Shown here: piece by piece, positions 1-6,527 of the stretch | Position numbering within the stretch: the stretch's first letter is position 1 | Layout: each line of letters opens with the position of its first letter | Assembly: GCA_964650465.1 (NCBI GenBank) | Contig: CAZYTA010000057.1 | Coordinates: 1 to 15,325 of the forward strand | Direction: 5' to 3' | Origin: RGIG6353 sp964650465 | GTDB lineage: Bacteria; Bacillota; Clostridia; Oscillospirales; SIG627 | DNA length: 15,325 nucleotides | Made by a program: the position numbers and the translations under genes | The notes under the pieces: generated by a model | What the model was told of the DNA's origin: nothing | The model's input: only the letters and a program-made list of their open reading frames with translations | Databases searched by the model: none

Positions 1-58
1 AAAGGAACTGATTGCGGCAATGGAAGAAATACGGGAAAAGCCGCTAAAATCCGCTTGA
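1..58 (+). CDS. C-terminal end of an unrecognised protein (partial)
   Basis: Reading from base 2, 18 sense codons end in TGA at 56-58. The translated tail is KELIAAMEEIREKPLKSA, a charged and probably helical end. No family can be assigned from so few residues. It is taken as real because the frame is open to the window edge, its composition is protein-like, and it is followed directly by strong hairpins of the kind that end transcripts. It could be the last gene of a mobile element, because the following 250 bases are rich in inverted repeats, but that is only inference. Confidence 0.5.
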   Translation, partial: KELIAAMEEIREKPLKSA

Positions 59-68
59 ACAAAGGAAA

Positions 69-96
69 ACGGTGCAGCCCTCACGGGTTACACCGT
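69..96 (+). repeat. 12-bp stem hairpin after the partial gene
   Basis: Arms ACGGTGCAGCCC (69-80) and GGGTTACACCGT (85-96) pair around a TCAC loop, with one C-A mismatch and one G-U pair. No T-run follows, so it may be a structured RNA end or a protein-binding site rather than a classical terminator. It begins 10 bases after the stop codon of the partial gene. Confidence 0.6.
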
Positions 97-111
97 ATCC
101 TACATAAGACT

Positions 112-155
112 GTCCTTTAGAGTACGACTCTAAAGCGACTGCTCTTTTGTTTTGT
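112..155 (+). terminator. probable terminator: hairpin plus T-rich tail
   Basis: CTTTAGAGT (115-123) and ACTCTAAAG (127-135) are perfect 9-bp arms around ACG. GTC (112-114) and GAC (137-139) extend the stem past one bulged C. The tail CTCTTTTGTTTTG follows a few bases later. It is plausibly the transcription end of the partial upstream gene, although the gap between the stem and the T-rich tail is longer than usual. Confidence 0.5.
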
Positions 156-201
156 GTAGCGGGGGATTTTCACCGACTGACCGACGGAGGAGATCAGGGG
201 A

Positions 202-244
202 CAAAAGGATAAAAACAATCCAGTGAATTGTTTTTATCCTTTTG
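202..244. repeat. perfect 18-bp inverted repeat
   Basis: Arms 202-219 (begins CAAAAGGATAAAAAC) and 227-244 (ends TTTTTATCCTTTTG) are exact reverse complements over 18 bp around the 7-base loop CCAGTGA. No separate T-run follows, but the 3' arm itself contains TTTTT and TTTT. It may be a terminator, an attachment or transfer-origin hairpin, or a remnant of a miniature element. The sequence does not decide between these. Confidence 0.7.
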
Positions 245-248
245 GTAA

Positions 249-306
249 CGAAAATAGGGAGTCTTGAAGTAAGGCTGTTCCTTACGCACAAGGCGAGTTA
301 TTTTCG
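249..306. repeat. nested inverted repeats, possible structured RNA or transfer/attachment site
   Basis: Three coaxial stems nest inside each other. CGAAAATA (249-256) pairs with TATTTTCG (299-306). CTTG (263-266) pairs with CAAG (289-292). GTAAGG (269-274) pairs with CCTTAC (280-285) around the loop CTGTT. Together with the hairpins at 69-96, 112-139 and 202-244, this makes a gene-free block dominated by dyads. No promoter or protein could be assigned to it. Confidence 0.45.
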
Positions 307-536
307 GAAGGGCCTTTCAAATCCTCTCATCGTAATCAATTATTGCAATCAAAAAAAGATATCGCACCGAAAACCCGAGAACTTCTCGCTTTTTTCGCTT
401 TTCTGGAAAATCGTAAAACATTTAAAAAGATATCATCCTCAATCGTAGGTATTTGAACTACTTGCCTCTGTGGATCACTACAAAAATTATAGTTATACTA
501 TACTTAATATCTATAAGCACTATGTGGTTATTCTTC
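307..536. other. gene-free AT-rich stretch
   Basis: No credible coding region is present. A reading frame starting with TTG at 242 runs to 448, but it begins inside a hairpin, has no ribosome binding site and is Lys/Arg/Phe-rich. A short dyad CGAG-N5-CTCG near 375-388 is followed by CTTTTTTCG and could be a weak terminator. An 11-bp direct repeat, AAAAAGATATC, occurs at 353-363 and 424-434. Confidence 0.5.
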
Positions 537-557
537 TATAATATGATATAATATAAT
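537..557 (+). promoter_or_regulatory. candidate promoter -10 region(s) of the Xre regulator gene
   Basis: TATAAT occurs three times, at 537-542, 547-552 and 552-557. The copy at 547 is preceded by TGA, which gives a TGnTATAAT-like element. No good -35 box is seen 16-18 bp upstream of any of them, so the element may rely on the extended -10. It lies 40-60 bases before the ATG at 597. Confidence 0.45.
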
Positions 558-559
558 CA

Positions 560-573
560 CAGAAGCGCTTCTG
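560..573. promoter_or_regulatory. 14-bp perfect palindrome, candidate autoregulatory operator
   Basis: CAGAAGCGCTTCTG is a perfect 14-bp palindrome just downstream of the -10 candidates and about 24 bases before the start codon of a helix-turn-helix regulator. Xre-family proteins often bind a palindrome at their own promoter, so autoregulation is a reasonable inference. No second copy was noticed in the window. Confidence 0.45.
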
Positions 574-596
574 AAAAAATTATCGGAGGTTTGAAT

Positions 597-1697
597 ATGT
601 CTATAGGAACAACGATTAAAAGACTGCGCAGAGAACGCAGTATCACACAAGAACAACTTGCTGAATATTTAGGAATCAGTACAGGTGCAGTATCTCAATG
701 GGAATGTGATCGAACTGCGCCGGACATTACACAGTTGCCTCTGCTTGCCAATATTTTCAATGTCAGTGCAGATGAACTGCTTGAAATTGATGGAAAAAAG
801 AAAGATGAAATCATACAGATGTTTTTAGATAAGTATGATGAATTTTCGAACAAGGGCGATCTTATGTCAAAATTTGATTTGACAAAGGAAATGTACAGGA
901 AATATCCAAACGATTATCATGTTATTGAAAAGTATATTTTGGAGCTATTTAACGATCCCAATTATCCGGAAGAACCTTTGGGCGAAGCGGTACACAAAAA
1001 TGAACTTTATAAGCTTTGCGATAATGTTCTCGAGCATTGCACAATTCAGAAAATACGTTATACCGCAGCTGATATTATTTCCGTACTTTATATCAATGAT
1101 GGTCTTATTGATAAGGCGAAAGAAATGTATGAGCAGTTTCCCGAAAGCATATATGACACTGTCTCAGAGCTATATGAGCAAATGTATTGCAGATGTGACA
1201 ATAATAAATATATTGAATTTGTCAAGAAAAATCTTCGCTACACCACAGAACATCTTGTAAATAAAATCAGGAATTTTGGAACATTTGTTGCTCAAAACGC
1301 AGATGAAAAAATTTGTGCATATCAAAAGTGTCTTGCTCTTATCGACTTGGTTTATGACGATGGTGATTATGGATTCGCTTGCTACTATATTGGTCATATT
1401 AACTGCCTTCTTGCAAAGGTATATTATAACTTGAAAAAGCTCGATACTGCGGCTTTTTATCTCGAAAAAGGACTGCATTTCAGCAAGTTATATGATGAAC
1501 AGCAGAAGATAGTAAAACACACATCATTGCTGTTAAAGGACGATGAAGAAGATTTATCTATGGTATATCATACATCTCGAATGAACTGTGTTTCATTAAT
1601 GATAAAAGTGTTCAAGGAAGGATTAACAGACTCCTCGGTTCAATCAGAATTATCAGCCATCTTGAACAAGTATGCTCCGTATTCAAATAACATTTAA
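597..1697 (+). CDS. Xre-family transcriptional regulator with helical C-terminal region
   Basis: The protein has 366 residues. Residues 1-63 form a Cro/C1-type helix-turn-helix: IKRLRRERSITQEQLAEYL, then GISTGAVSQWE as the recognition helix, ending in the common SADELL motif. The rest is alpha-helical, with TPR-like spacing (for example KAKEMYEQFPE and AAFYLEKGLHFSK), as in regulators that sense a peptide or partner through a helical repeat domain; the ligand is unknown. The start is the ATG at 597, 7 bases after GGAGG (585-589). An in-frame TTG at 591 lies too close to that site. The gene sits alone, with a palindrome upstream that may be its own operator. The DNA-binding call is firm; the sensory role of the C-terminal half is inference. 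Confidence 0.9.
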   Translation: MSIGTTIKRLRRERSITQEQLAEYLGISTGAVSQWECDRTAPDITQLPLLANIFNVSADELLEIDGKKKDEIIQMFLDKYDEFSNKGDLMSKFDLTKEMYRKYPNDYHVIEKYILELFNDPNYPEEPLGEAVHKNELYKLCDNVLEHCTIQKIRYTAADIISVLYINDGLIDKAKEMYEQFPESIYDTVSELYEQMYCRCDNNKYIEFVKKNLRYTTEHLVNKIRNFGTFVAQNADEKICAYQKCLALIDLVYDDGDYGFACYYIGHINCLLAKVYYNLKKLDTAAFYLEKGLHFSKLYDEQQKIVKHTSLLLKDDEEDLSMVYHTSRMNCVSLMIKVFKEGLTDSSVQSELSAILNKYAPYSNNI

Positions 1698-1757
1698 TGT
1701 CAGTCTTTTTAGGATGATATCTTAATATATTGACACCAATAATCGTGAATGAGGCTC

Positions 1758-1785
1758 AAAAAACAATGTTTCATATTGTTTTTTT
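1758..1785 (+). terminator. AT-rich inverted repeat with T-run behind the regulator gene
   Basis: AAAAAACAAT (1758-1767) and ATTGTTTTTT (1775-1784) are perfect 10-bp arms around GTTTCAT, ending in a T-run. It is 60 bases after the regulator stop and could act as a weak intrinsic terminator. The 3' arm overlaps the -35 box of the next gene (TTGTTT, 1776-1781), so it could equally be a regulatory dyad. Confidence 0.45.
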
Positions 1786-1803
1786 CTGTTTTTGTGCTAT
1801 AAT
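1776..1803 (+). promoter_or_regulatory. sigma-A-type promoter of the VanY-like/GH43-like operon
   Basis: The -35 box TTGTTT (1776-1781) and the -10 box TATAAT (1798-1803) are separated by 16 bp. The -10 is preceded by TGC, an extended -10 element. The predicted start is near 1810, about 36 bases before the ATG. Confidence 0.75.
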
Positions 1804-1818
1804 TAAACTGAGTTTAAT
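1802..1818. promoter_or_regulatory. 17-bp palindrome at the transcription start, candidate operator
   Basis: ATTAAACT-G-AGTTTAAT is a perfect palindrome touching the -10 box and covering the predicted start site. Its core TAAAC-TGA-GTTTA (1804-1816) has the same half-sites and spacing as the dyad at 5024-5036 in front of the GH20-like gene. A repressor bound here would block the promoter. The regulator is unknown. Confidence 0.55.
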
Positions 1819-1845
1819 CAAGAAGTGAAAAGCTTTGGAGGAAAA

Positions 1846-2928
1846 ATGAAAAAGATACTAATTTTTTCAGTGATTTTATTTGCTTTGTTGCTTTGCGGCT
1901 GCACAAATAATGAGAGTATAGGCAATGTAGAGGAAGAAGTGCTTATCGATGAAACCGATAGCAGCCACGAAGGTGAGCAAGCTTCCGACGACACAATCGA
2001 GGAAGAGGTGCAGGAGAACATTGAACAGCCTGCTGACAGTGTTGTAGAAGAACCTTCGGAGAATATTGATAATTCACAAGATGAAGATACAGAGGTACCT
2101 GCAGAATCCGATACTCCGATAGAGCCGGAGGAAGTAGTTCAACCAGTGGAAATCGGTGTTACCGATATCAAGCTTTCGACCTACAGTGTTTCTGTAACAG
2201 TAGGCGAAAAGAAAATGCCGATAGTCACAATGTATCCTCAGAATGCCACCAATAAAAAAGAGATATGGACAAGCTCGGACACTGCTATTGCAACGGTTGA
2301 CGGTATTGGTAATATTAAGGGAATTGCAGAAGGGGAGTGTACCGTAACTGTTACCTCTGCGGACAATCCTGCAGTCAGCGCTGTTGTGACCGTTACTGTA
2401 AAGGCAGTGCCCGAATGTACATACATAGACGGCATTCTCATAGTAAATAAAACATACCCCTTGCCTGAATCTTATGCACCGGGATGGGAAACAGAGGCAG
2501 CCGGACCTTTATGGGAAATGATTGCCGCCGCAAAGAAGGACGGCATAAAGCTGTGGATGACCTCGGGCTACCGTAGCTATTACGATCAGCAGTATATCTA
2601 TAACGGTTATGTGAAACGCGACGGTCAGGAGAAGGCAGATACATATTCGGCGCGACCGGGGCACTCGGAGCATCAGACGGGTCTTGCATATGACCTCAAC
2701 GACCTTGATCATGATTTCGGCGACACCCCCGAAGGACAGTGGGTAGCTGAAAACTGTCATAAATACGGCTTCATACTCCGCTATCCCAAGGGCAAGGAAG
2801 AAATAACTGGATATATGTATGAGCCTTGGCATATAAGGTATTTGGGTGTCGAGAAGGCAACCGAAGTATATGAGAGCGGCTTGTGTCTTGAAGAGTTTTT
2901 GAATATTACCTCAGAATATGCAGAATGA
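1846..2928 (+). CDS. VanY-like D-alanyl-D-alanine carboxypeptidase lipoprotein with a BIG2 domain
   Basis: The protein has 360 residues. A lipoprotein signal peptide (KKILIFSVILFALLLCGC) ends with the lipidated Cys19. A very acidic Glu/Asp-rich linker covers about 25-100. A bacterial Ig-like (BIG2) domain follows at about 103-186 (DIKLS...IWTSSDTAIATVD...GIAEGECTVTVT). The peptidase M15B domain spans about 195-345, with GYRSYYDQQ, the zinc motif SEHQTGLAYD (His276, Asp283) and EPWHIRY (catalytic Glu326, ligand His329). The family removes the terminal D-Ala from peptidoglycan stem peptides, so this one should act outside the membrane. The ATG at 1846 follows GGAGG; an upstream GTG at 1825 is rejected. 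It is the first gene of an operon with 2947-3903. All catalytic motifs appear intact. The vanY role in glycopeptide resistance is not implied, since no vanHAX genes are seen. Confidence 0.9.
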   Translation: MKKILIFSVILFALLLCGCTNNESIGNVEEEVLIDETDSSHEGEQASDDTIEEEVQENIEQPADSVVEEPSENIDNSQDEDTEVPAESDTPIEPEEVVQPVEIGVTDIKLSTYSVSVTVGEKKMPIVTMYPQNATNKKEIWTSSDTAIATVDGIGNIKGIAEGECTVTVTSADNPAVSAVVTVTVKAVPECTYIDGILIVNKTYPLPESYAPGWETEAAGPLWEMIAAAKKDGIKLWMTSGYRSYYDQQYIYNGYVKRDGQEKADTYSARPGHSEHQTGLAYDLNDLDHDFGDTPEGQWVAENCHKYGFILRYPKGKEEITGYMYEPWHIRYLGVEKATEVYESGLCLEEFLNITSEYAE

Positions 2929-2946
2929 TAACACAGGGAGATTGAT

Positions 2947-3903
2947 ATGCTGTTGGACCACATAGAAAGAATAAGGAATGCAGAAACTCCTGTAAGGAAA
3001 GAAATAGAAAAATGCGGCACTCTGAAAATCAGTGCCGTTGAAACTACACCGATTGTCTGGAAGGGAAGATTACTGAGGTTTGAGTGGCTTCGCTCTGCCG
3101 AATGGGATTCGGTTCACAAGCAGAGAGAGCAGGGAAGCTATATCTTCTTTGATATGGAAACGGAAGAAGCTGTAGGTGAGGAATTTGGCTTTGACCACGC
3201 TTTCGGCTGCTGCTATGAGGAAGACGGTATAATGTATGCCTACGGTGTCAGAGGAAGCGGCGGAGGAACTAATGTTATCGATATGTTTTGGTCAAAGGAC
3301 CTTAAGCAGTGGGAGATGCGCGAAGCCATTGTAATTCCCCGAAACCTGAGTATATTTAACACATCTGTTTGCCGCGGTGCAGACGGTAAATATGCTATTG
3401 CAATCGAGATATGCGGACCCGAAGAGCTGGTAGGCCCCGGCTTCAAAAGTATTTTTGCATTGTCCGACGATTTGTTTAATTGGGAGCTTTTACCTATTGA
3501 ATCTCATATTTACCGAAAAGAGACCTATTCGGCTTGCCCTTCAATCAGATACTTTGACGGTTTTTACTATATGGTTTATCTTGATGTTTTACCGTTTTCA
3601 AGATATGTTACGTATATTGTCAGAAGTCGGGATTTACTGCAGTGGGAGGTCGGCGTCAGAAATCCATTTATGTTTTTTGACTCAAACGACAAAAAGGTTA
3701 TTCATCCCGAACTCTTCACAGAACAGGAGCTGCACTTTATAGAAAATGCTGTAGATTGCAACAACAGCGATGTTGATTTTTGCGAATATAACGGTAAAAC
3801 AATAATTCTTTACAGCTGGGGAAATCAGCATGGAAAAGAGTTCTTGGCTATGGCAACCTATGACGGAGGTCTTGAAGAGCTTTTGAAATCATATTTTGAT
3901 TGA
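2947..3903 (+). CDS. GH43-like five-bladed beta-propeller protein (putative glycosidase, cytoplasmic)
   Basis: The protein has 318 residues and no signal peptide or membrane segment. Repeated blade motifs SKDLKQWE (116-123), LSDDLFNWE (172-180) and RSRDLLQWE (226-234) are typical of GH43/GH32-like beta-propellers, along with short turns such as ADGKYAIAI and FDGFYYMVY. The usual three catalytic acids cannot be placed with confidence, so it may be a hydrolase of an unassigned family or a non-catalytic relative. The ATG follows GGGAG (2936-2940). It starts 18 bases after the VanY-like gene and shares its promoter. It ends at a hairpin shared with the convergent GH20-like gene. The substrate is unknown. 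Confidence 0.65.
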   Translation: MLLDHIERIRNAETPVRKEIEKCGTLKISAVETTPIVWKGRLLRFEWLRSAEWDSVHKQREQGSYIFFDMETEEAVGEEFGFDHAFGCCYEEDGIMYAYGVRGSGGGTNVIDMFWSKDLKQWEMREAIVIPRNLSIFNTSVCRGADGKYAIAIEICGPEELVGPGFKSIFALSDDLFNWELLPIESHIYRKETYSACPSIRYFDGFYYMVYLDVLPFSRYVTYIVRSRDLLQWEVGVRNPFMFFDSNDKKVIHPELFTEQELHFIENAVDCNNSDVDFCEYNGKTIILYSWGNQHGKEFLAMATYDGGLEELLKSYFD

Positions 3904-3957
3904 TAATTGTTTTTCGTGTAAAGTGTCTCTCATGCAAAAATTCACTTCATAAGAGAA

Positions 3958-3991
3958 CAACGGCAGTCGTGAAATCGACTGCCGTTGCTTT
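3958..3991. terminator. bidirectional terminator between convergent genes
   Basis: Perfect 12-bp arms CAACGGCAGTCG (3958-3969) and CGACTGCCGTTG (3976-3987) enclose a TGAAAT loop. CTTTTG follows on the plus strand, and a U/C-rich tail (TTCTCTT) follows on the minus strand. It stands between two genes that read towards each other and probably ends both. Confidence 0.8.
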
Positions 3992-3996
3992 TGTGA

Positions 3997-4998
3997 TTAT
4001 TCGTAAAATTTTTCTTTTGCTTCCTTGAAGAACTTGAAGGTTTCTTCAAAGTACATTTTCTTGTCGGGCATTGTGCTGAACCAGGGCGCTGACATATATC
4101 CGAGAATTTGGTCATCGGGAGCATTTTCTTTGAAATACTCGACGAGATCGTGATGGTTCCAGTCGCAACGGTTAAATACCGAAGCACATGGAACATACTG
4201 ATATCCTTCTTTCAAAAGGGGAAGAGCAACCTCGCGGAAGCGTACAAGGAAGGGATCTTCCTCAACGTACTTGATACCCATTTTTGCATAGTCGCCTTCA
4301 TTATAGTAAGCAACATATTCAGCACGGGATTCGATAGGAGTCCAATGCTCGGGATTAAGTGCGTTATAGTTCCAGGGTGAAAGAACTACCTCATCGGGCT
4401 CGATATGCTTTTTAAAATCATCGGGATGATTGAAAAGGGGGCAGGACCATATCCAAGGCTTTGCACCTGTATCTGCAACAGAGTCAATAAGGAAGCGAAG
4501 GTCATGCCAGAAGAGGTCTTTTTGACGGTAGGTGGCAAGCTGCTTGCCCGCAACATGTCTTGCATCCTCTTCATCAAAGCCGAGATGAATGAACTCGGGC
4601 TCCTCGAATGTTCTGTAAACCTCGTGAATCAGTTCGTCAGCCATTCTGTAATATGCATTTGTTGAAATCATTTTTGCGTATTCACCCAGCCAAGCACAGT
4701 GAGGTGTGGCAAAGTTGATTTTCGGGATAAGAGTTATGCCCTTATCACGACAACGCTTGATTTCCTGATGAACTCTCTTGCGAGTCCAAGTATTCTTCAT
4801 TGATATTTCGGGATGAGTTGCCCATTGAATAGCATCCCCAACATCCAGAACTATCATGTTAATACCGCATTTTTCTGATTCTTCAAGTATGTAGTCCCAC
4901 ATTCCCTCATCAAAGTTTTCTTCAACAGAGTCAAATTTTTTTGCCCACATACTTTTACTTAAGTGAACGAGAATAGACCATATTTTTTGATTTGCCAT
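3997..4998 (-). CDS. GH20-like cytoplasmic glycosidase (TIM barrel, Asp-Glu dyad)
   Basis: The protein has 333 residues and no signal peptide. The barrel-like strands include MIVLDVGDAIQW (48-59) and KGITLIPKINF (86-96). The motif FIHLGFDEED (136-145) matches the HxGxDE signature of GH20 beta-N-acetylhexosaminidases, in which Asp142 and Glu143 would be the catalytic pair. Later conserved-looking segments are KPWIWSCPLF and VVLSPWNY. The known family removes terminal GlcNAc or GalNAc; here the sugar is not proven, and the protein is shorter than classical GH20 enzymes because the N-terminal GH20b domain is missing. The ATG follows AAGGAGG. The gene is alone, convergent with the GH43-like gene and divergent from the kinase gene. 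A candidate promoter with an operator precedes it. Confidence 0.8.
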   Translation of the reverse strand: MANQKIWSILVHLSKSMWAKKFDSVEENFDEGMWDYILEESEKCGINMIVLDVGDAIQWATHPEISMKNTWTRKRVHQEIKRCRDKGITLIPKINFATPHCAWLGEYAKMISTNAYYRMADELIHEVYRTFEEPEFIHLGFDEEDARHVAGKQLATYRQKDLFWHDLRFLIDSVADTGAKPWIWSCPLFNHPDDFKKHIEPDEVVLSPWNYNALNPEHWTPIESRAEYVAYYNEGDYAKMGIKYVEEDPFLVRFREVALPLLKEGYQYVPCASVFNRCDWNHHDLVEYFKENAPDDQILGYMSAPWFSTMPDKKMYFEETFKFFKEAKEKFYE

Positions 4999-5023
4999 TT
5001 ATTTTTCCTCCTTGTGTTTTATC

Positions 5024-5036
5024 TAAACAAAGTTTA
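5024..5036. promoter_or_regulatory. TAAAC-N3-GTTTA palindrome at the GH20-like promoter, candidate operator
   Basis: TAAAC-AAA-GTTTA is a perfect dyad overlapping the proposed -10 box and start of the GH20-like gene. It repeats the half-sites and 3-base spacing of the dyad at 1804-1816. A common regulator is inferred, not shown. Confidence 0.5.
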
Positions 5037-5059
5037 TCATAAGATTAGCTTTATTTCAA
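5031..5059 (-). promoter_or_regulatory. candidate promoter of the GH20-like gene
   Basis: On the minus strand, TTGAAA (5059-5054) and TAAACT (5036-5031) are 17 bp apart. The -10 box matches 4 of 6 consensus positions, so this is a moderate promoter. The predicted start is about 25 bases before the ATG at 4998. Confidence 0.5.
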
Positions 5060-5139
5060 GACATAATATAAATATTTTTTGCTTCTTACGGTGATTCTTT
5101 TAGCATTTAATAAAAAATATAAAATAATCATTTTTTGAA

Positions 5140-5168
5140 TTGACGGAATCGTTATTTTGTAGTACAAT
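5140..5168 (+). promoter_or_regulatory. strong sigma-A-type promoter of the PfkB-type kinase gene
   Basis: TTGACG (5140-5145), a 17-bp spacer and TACAAT (5163-5168). The predicted start near 5175 leaves a leader of about 60 bases before the ATG at 5235. No clear operator dyad was found in the leader. Confidence 0.85.
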
Positions 5169-5234
5169 ATATTTATAGGTTTTATAGTTTGCAAGATTTA
5201 TAATTTATCATATATAAAGCTTTTGGAGGAAAAT

Positions 5235-6323
5235 ATGAAGTATTCTCAGCAGTTTAAAGAAAAGAAGGAAATAGTACAGTCGAAATTTGTAAGTGTTGGA
5301 TTTGACGGATTTATTGATTACGTTGTAAAGCCCGTCAAGACACGTGCAGATGAGCATAACTGTACATACTATCCAACTATTGATAAATTCGGTGAAAAGG
5401 TTTCAAGCCTTGCGGGAATAAGCGGTAATATAGAGCTTGTTTTTGAAAAAACCGATTTTGGCGGTTGCGGACCTCACTATATTAACGGCCTTGCAAATAT
5501 GGGTGTAAACTGTACTTGTGTGGGCACTCTCGGCTATCCTGAGGTCAATCCGATATTTGATTTGCACAAAAATTGCAAAACAATAACCGTTGGAGAGCCG
5601 GGGTATTCATATCTTTTCGAGTTTGAGGACGGAAAGATAATCATGAGTAACATAAAGGAAATAAGCCAGCTTACTTGGAATGATTTGGTACAGCGTGTCA
5701 GCATTGACGAAATGGTAAAATATTTCGAGGATGCAGATATTATTACTCTGGTTAATTGGAGTTACCTTGTTCATTTCCACGAAATATATGAAAAATTCCT
5801 TGAGCTGGTTATGCCTAAACTAAAAAACAAGGACAGAAAAATATACATTGACATTGCAGATTGTGCTAAACGTGCGCCCGAGGAAATAAAGGCAGCTCTT
5901 AAAATGTTTGGACGTTACAGTCAGTATGCACCTACATATCTTGGTCTTAACAAGAGTGAGTCCATGGTAATGCATTCTGTTTTGTGCGAGGGTGAATATG
6001 AAGGCTCGTTGGCTATAGCAAGAGTTATCAAGGAATACTCGGGTATAGGTACTGTTATAATTCATCCTGTTGACAGCTCAGCTGCCGTATATGACGGCGG
6101 GGAAGTAGAGGTACAGGGTATTTTGTGTGAAAAGCCCAAGAAAACCACAGGCGGCGGTGACAACTTCAATTCAGGATTCTGCGCAGGACTTCTTGCGGGA
6201 CTCGATGTAAAGAGCTGTCTTGTAAGCGGCATGACAACTTCGTACCTCTATGTTAAAAACGGAAAATGCAACAGCTTTGACGATATTTGCAAAGCTATGG
6301 AAATGTATGATGACAGAGTGTAA
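5235..6323 (+). CDS. PfkB-family carbohydrate kinase
   Basis: The protein has 362 residues, in the upper range of the ribokinase/PfkB family. The N-terminal segment VSVGFDGFIDYV (19-30) carries the sugar-binding GxDxxxD pattern. FGGCGPHYINGLANMGV (75-91) matches the family GG-N-A-LA-LG signature. The C-terminal motif TTGGGDNFNSGF (about 304-315) is PfkB signature 2, with GGGD forming the anion hole and Asp309 the catalytic base. Such enzymes move phosphate from ATP to a sugar or nucleoside in the cytoplasm; the substrate cannot be read from the sequence. The ATG is chosen because it lies 5 bases after GGAGG (5225-5229); an in-frame TTG at 5223 overlaps that site. It is a single-gene unit with its own promoter and terminator. 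Confidence 0.88.
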   Translation: MKYSQQFKEKKEIVQSKFVSVGFDGFIDYVVKPVKTRADEHNCTYYPTIDKFGEKVSSLAGISGNIELVFEKTDFGGCGPHYINGLANMGVNCTCVGTLGYPEVNPIFDLHKNCKTITVGEPGYSYLFEFEDGKIIMSNIKEISQLTWNDLVQRVSIDEMVKYFEDADIITLVNWSYLVHFHEIYEKFLELVMPKLKNKDRKIYIDIADCAKRAPEEIKAALKMFGRYSQYAPTYLGLNKSESMVMHSVLCEGEYEGSLAIARVIKEYSGIGTVIIHPVDSSAAVYDGGEVEVQGILCEKPKKTTGGGDNFNSGFCAGLLAGLDVKSCLVSGMTTSYLYVKNGKCNSFDDICKAMEMYDDRV

Positions 6324-6341
6324 ACGCTGATATAAAGAATT

Positions 6342-6377
6342 TTTTAAAGGCTCCCTTGCGTAAGGGAGCCTTTAAAA
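6342..6377. terminator. 16-bp perfect hairpin terminator behind the kinase gene
   Basis: TTTTAAAGGCTCCCTT (6342-6357) and its exact complement (6362-6377) enclose GCGT. A/T-rich ends on both sides allow termination in both directions. It begins 19 bases after the kinase stop codon. Confidence 0.85.
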
Positions 6378-6485
6378 TTTAATAGGTGTCTCGAAGTAAG
6401 GGGAAACACAAATCCGCAATATGTAACAGTAAAACCCATAGTACCTCTCAGATATAATAATAACGCCTGTCTGCTTACTTTAGGC

Positions 6486-6516
6486 AAAAAAACACTCCCG
6501 GTTTCTCGGGAGTGTT
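6486..6516 (-). terminator. terminator of the 1542-residue SLH protein gene
   Basis: AACACTCCCG (6491-6500) and CGGGAGTGTT (6507-6516) are perfect 10-bp arms. On the minus strand the stem is followed by TTTTTTT (bases 6492-6486), a classic intrinsic terminator 12 bases after the stop codon. Confidence 0.9.
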
Positions 6517-6527
6517 AATTTTATTGT

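Noticed and set aside
353..434. 11-bp direct repeat AAAAAGATATC at 353-363 and 424-434 as an att-site pair
   Set aside because: Too short and too AT-rich to separate from chance, and only 60 bases lie between the copies.
242..448. 68-codon open frame starting with TTG in the hairpin-rich region
   Set aside because: It starts inside an inverted repeat, has no ribosome binding site, and overlaps nested stems; composition is not protein-like.
1846..2928. Glycopeptide resistance locus suggested by the VanY-like gene
   Set aside because: No vanHAX or two-component genes are present; VanY-like carboxypeptidases are common in ordinary wall metabolism.
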